Assembly (NCBI GenBank): GCA_910587775.1
Contig: CAJUNF010000003.1
Span: 26,264 to 41,912 of the forward strand
Direction: 5' to 3'
Length of the DNA: 15,649 nt
Source: an uncultured Bacilli bacterium
Lineage (GTDB): Bacteria > Bacillota_I > Bacilli_A > RF39 > UBA660
In this document: piece by piece, positions 13,492 through 15,649 of the stretch
How the letters are laid out: every line of letters begins with the position of its first letter
Position numbering within the stretch: the stretch's first letter is position 1
Notes under the pieces: generated by a model
The model's input: the letters and a program-made list of their open reading frames with translations, nothing else
Databases searched by the model: none
What the model was told of the DNA's origin: nothing
Position numbers and translations under genes: made by a program

Positions 13492-15522
13492 ATGAAAAAA
13501 AGTGATGTACTTGACAGTTTAATTGTTGTAAAGCGTAGTGGCCAACGTTGTGATTTTCAAGGTGAGAAAATTGCTATAGCGATAAAAAAGGCGTTTGATA
13601 GTATTGAACATTCTTATGAAAATAAAGATATTAATTATGTTTATAGTTTGGTATTGTCTAAAATCGAAAAAGATTATGAATCTAGAAAGACGATAAAAAT
13701 AGAGGATATTCAAGATATTATTTTAGAAGTTTTAGAAAAATATAATTATAAAGATGTTTTTGCTCATTTTTATAAGTACCGTGAACAACGAGCTTTATCA
13801 AGGGAATCTTTTACTACAAAGGAACAACATAAATTTTTAAAATCAATGGAGAAGTTAGGTCTTAATGATAAAGATGATCCAAAGCTTGTTGGTTCGTCTT
13901 TGCCTCCAGAAGAAATGTTTTATCATTTTGGTAGAGTAATAAGTGAAGAATTTGCTCAAAGTTTTTTATTGGATCACAAAACGGTGCGAACTATTGATAG
14001 TGGAGTATTATATTTACATCAGTTAGGTTTTTATCCTATGGGAAATCCTTGCAGTATTCAACTTCTTTATTCTAAGTTTTTAAAAGAATCTAGTTCTAAT
14101 CATGTTTTTGATGCATTAATGGCTCTTTCAAGAGTAATTCGAAGTATTTTTTTAGAACAACATGGTAATATAATGATTCCATATTTTGAAAAAGAATTTG
14201 AACCTATTTTAATTCGCCATTTTGGATACATTTGGAAAGAAACTTTAGAACTTAAATTATCTTCGTTTGGATTGCAAGAGCTTTTGCCAATGGAAATATT
14301 TACTCAAAAAGTTTTGGAGATGACCTCGCTACAAATAGAAATGGAAGAATATTCTTTTTTCTATCAAAATTCAAAGCAAATGAAAGAATTATTTTTAGAT
14401 TCTTATCGTGAGAGTCTAGAATCTTTACAAAAAGTTTTAAAAGATGCAATTCATTGGTTTTTGGAAGAATTGCAATTTTCTTATGATAATAATTTTAATA
14501 AGCAGAAAGTTTCACTTTCTTTTGGAACAGAAGATACTTTAGCATCTGTTATGATTGATAAAGTTTTAATTTCAGAACTTTTAGCTCAATGTCCAACTTC
14601 TGTTTTAGGTATTTTTAAATTAAAAGAGACTCTTCATTTTCAAACTGGTTCTTCTTTGGTAAGTGTTAGAAAAATGGCAGAAGAAGCTTATTTGAAAGGA
14701 GTATTAGATTTTGAATTTTTAGATACTTCATATAATCAAAGTGAAGAAGATGTTTGTTATGGATATTTGGGGGAAAGAGCTTATTATGATAATACAACTC
14801 AAGATGGAGTTTATGTAGGAGAAAAGGGAAGTGTATCGTTTACTTCAATTAATTTACCACGAATTGCTTTACGCCATGCTCATGATGGGTTAGAATCTTT
14901 TTATCAAGAACTTTTAGAAACTTTAGAAATTGCTAAAAATGAAATTTTAGAGCGCTTTGAGTATCAATGTAGTAAACATAATTATAATTTTCCATATTTA
15001 ATTAAAAAAGGCGTATGGAAATTTGGAGAAAATGTAAAAGAAAACGATCGCTTGCGTAAAATATTTAAACATGGTGTCTTGCAACTTAATTTTGTAGGAC
15101 TTTGGGAAACTGTTTTCATTTTACTTGGAAAAAGAGAAGGGGATGGCGAGGCACAAAATGAGGCTTTTAAAATTATTTCGTTTATTCGAGAAACATTAGA
15201 TCGTTTTTCAATAGAAAATAATTTGAATTTTTCTTTGTGTGCATTAGATCTTGATGAAGTAGGAAGACATTTTTTAGAACTTGATGAAGTTATATATGGA
15301 AAAATAAAAGGGATTAGTAATCCATTTCAATATGGAACAACTTTAGAAGTAAAACAAAAGATGAGTTTGGATCATCGCATTATGTTAGAAGGAAAATTCC
15401 ATGAATTGTGTAATGGAGGACATGTATTTTTACTTCGAGAGGTACCTAAGAAGGGGCTTGAAGCAGTTTTAAAACAAATGCTTGATTGTAAAATTGGGTA
15501 TACACATGCAGATTTGCAGTAG
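13492..15522 (+). CDS. NrdD-like protein with ATP-cone, lacking the glycyl-radical domain
   Basis: 676 residues. Residues about 11-107 form an ATP-cone (VVKRSGQRCDF, then KIAIAIKKAF). The rest follows NrdD at low identity when placed beside the neighbour: VLYLHQLG (172-179) against IHIHDLG; GNPCSI, with C187, near the NrdD CC pair; DVCYGY, with C422, against MCCRLR; GSVSFTSINLPR (446-457) against GSIGVTTINLPR; LNFVGLWET against IGIIGMNE; and CALDLDEVGRHFLELD against EATPAEGTAPRLARVD. It ends with TAG where NrdD would run into its zinc cysteines, about 58 residues short, so the zinc site and the radical glycine are absent. It has its own promoter and terminator, and the ORF is long and intact, so this is a maintained protein, not a fresh truncation. 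A dNTP-sensing regulator, an NrdD partner or another ATP-cone-controlled function are all possible. A glycyl-radical domain supplied by another gene is not excluded. Confidence 0.82.
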   Translation: MKKSDVLDSLIVVKRSGQRCDFQGEKIAIAIKKAFDSIEHSYENKDINYVYSLVLSKIEKDYESRKTIKIEDIQDIILEVLEKYNYKDVFAHFYKYREQRALSRESFTTKEQHKFLKSMEKLGLNDKDDPKLVGSSLPPEEMFYHFGRVISEEFAQSFLLDHKTVRTIDSGVLYLHQLGFYPMGNPCSIQLLYSKFLKESSSNHVFDALMALSRVIRSIFLEQHGNIMIPYFEKEFEPILIRHFGYIWKETLELKLSSFGLQELLPMEIFTQKVLEMTSLQIEMEEYSFFYQNSKQMKELFLDSYRESLESLQKVLKDAIHWFLEELQFSYDNNFNKQKVSLSFGTEDTLASVMIDKVLISELLAQCPTSVLGIFKLKETLHFQTGSSLVSVRKMAEEAYLKGVLDFEFLDTSYNQSEEDVCYGYLGERAYYDNTTQDGVYVGEKGSVSFTSINLPRIALRHAHDGLESFYQELLETLEIAKNEILERFEYQCSKHNYNFPYLIKKGVWKFGENVKENDRLRKIFKHGVLQLNFVGLWETVFILLGKREGDGEAQNEAFKIISFIRETLDRFSIENNLNFSLCALDLDEVGRHFLELDEVIYGKIKGISNPFQYGTTLEVKQKMSLDHRIMLEGKFHELCNGGHVFLLREVPKKGLEAVLKQMLDCKIGYTHADLQ

Positions 15523-15523
15523 A

Positions 15524-15552
15524 GATTAATAGCTTATTATTAATCCTTTTTT
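15524..15552 (+). terminator. Terminator of the nrdD-like gene
   Basis: GATTAATA (15524-15531) pairs with TATTAATC (15538-15545), loop GCTTAT, followed by CTTTTTT. It starts directly after the TAG stop (15520-15522). The last ~95 bases of the window hold an AAAAGGAG-like site near 15598-15604 and a TATAAT at 15640-15645, but no start codon that opens a frame. Confidence 0.8.
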
Positions 15553-15649
15553 ATATGTGAAAATAAAAGTCTACTATAAGATTTTTTAATAAAAATAAAA
15601 GGAGAATAAAAATTAATAATATCATAAAAGATTTTGGGCTATAATTATC

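Noticed and set aside
1..15649. CRISPR arrays, insertion sequences, prophage, tRNA or rRNA genes
   Set aside because: No spaced direct repeats of CRISPR type, no transposase or phage motif, and no cloverleaf or rRNA segment recognised on either strand.
1..15649. Mycoplasma-type code (TGA as Trp)
   Set aside because: Trp is encoded by TGG throughout, and mraZ, ftsI and nrdD end at TGA at the family-expected C-termini.
15598..15649. Start of a next gene after AAAAGGAG
   Set aside because: No ATG, GTG or TTG at a proper distance and the nearby frame closes within about ten codons; the window ends too soon to judge.

Overview
This window comes from a low-GC (roughly 30% by eye), anaerobic Gram-positive bacterium that uses the standard genetic code (TGG for Trp, TGA as a stop). 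The peptidoglycan and division genes, strong AAAGGAGG-type ribosome binding sites, a Zn-ribbon L33, an oxygen-sensitive class III ribonucleotide reductase and tightly packed genes suggest Bacillota, class Bacilli, probably one of the gut lineages once placed near the Mollicutes (RF39/Erysipelotrichales-like). That placement is inference; no rRNA is present.

Layout. 1-341: 3' end of an Ala/Ser/Thr/Asn-rich repeat protein. 397-1200: promoter, rpmG (L33), efp and a terminator, a small translation operon. 1214-2910: an ABC exporter-like protein whose ATPase motifs are almost all degenerate. 2915-3848: a cation efflux (CDF) gene broken by two frame disruptions, ending in a perfect bidirectional terminator shared with murC. 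3841-5270: murC, leftward. 5329-9266: a short dcw operon, mraZ-rsmH-ftsL-ftsI, behind an array of four 10-bp-spaced MraZ boxes; it stops at ftsI and lacks mraY, murD, murG, ftsQ, ftsA and ftsZ. 9245-10324: a membrane-anchored metallophosphoesterase, leftward. 10377-13212: nrdD-nrdG, leftward. 13436-15552: divergent from nrdD, an NrdD-like protein with an ATP-cone that ends just before the zinc/glycyl-radical domain.

How the genes work together. murC makes UDP-MurNAc-L-Ala. The mraZ operon supplies its transcription regulator (MraZ), a 16S rRNA methylase (RsmH), a divisome protein (FtsL) and the septal transpeptidase (FtsI). NrdD and NrdG make dNTPs without oxygen, NrdG installing the glycyl radical on NrdD. 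The divergent NrdD paralog keeps the nucleotide-sensing ATP-cone and much of the barrel fold but has no glycyl-radical site, so it cannot be a self-sufficient reductase; a regulatory or partner role is possible.

The best candidates for something undescribed are this radical-less NrdD paralog and the ABC pseudo-ATPase. A recurrent architectural theme is that intrinsic terminators are built over the stop codons of the genes they end.
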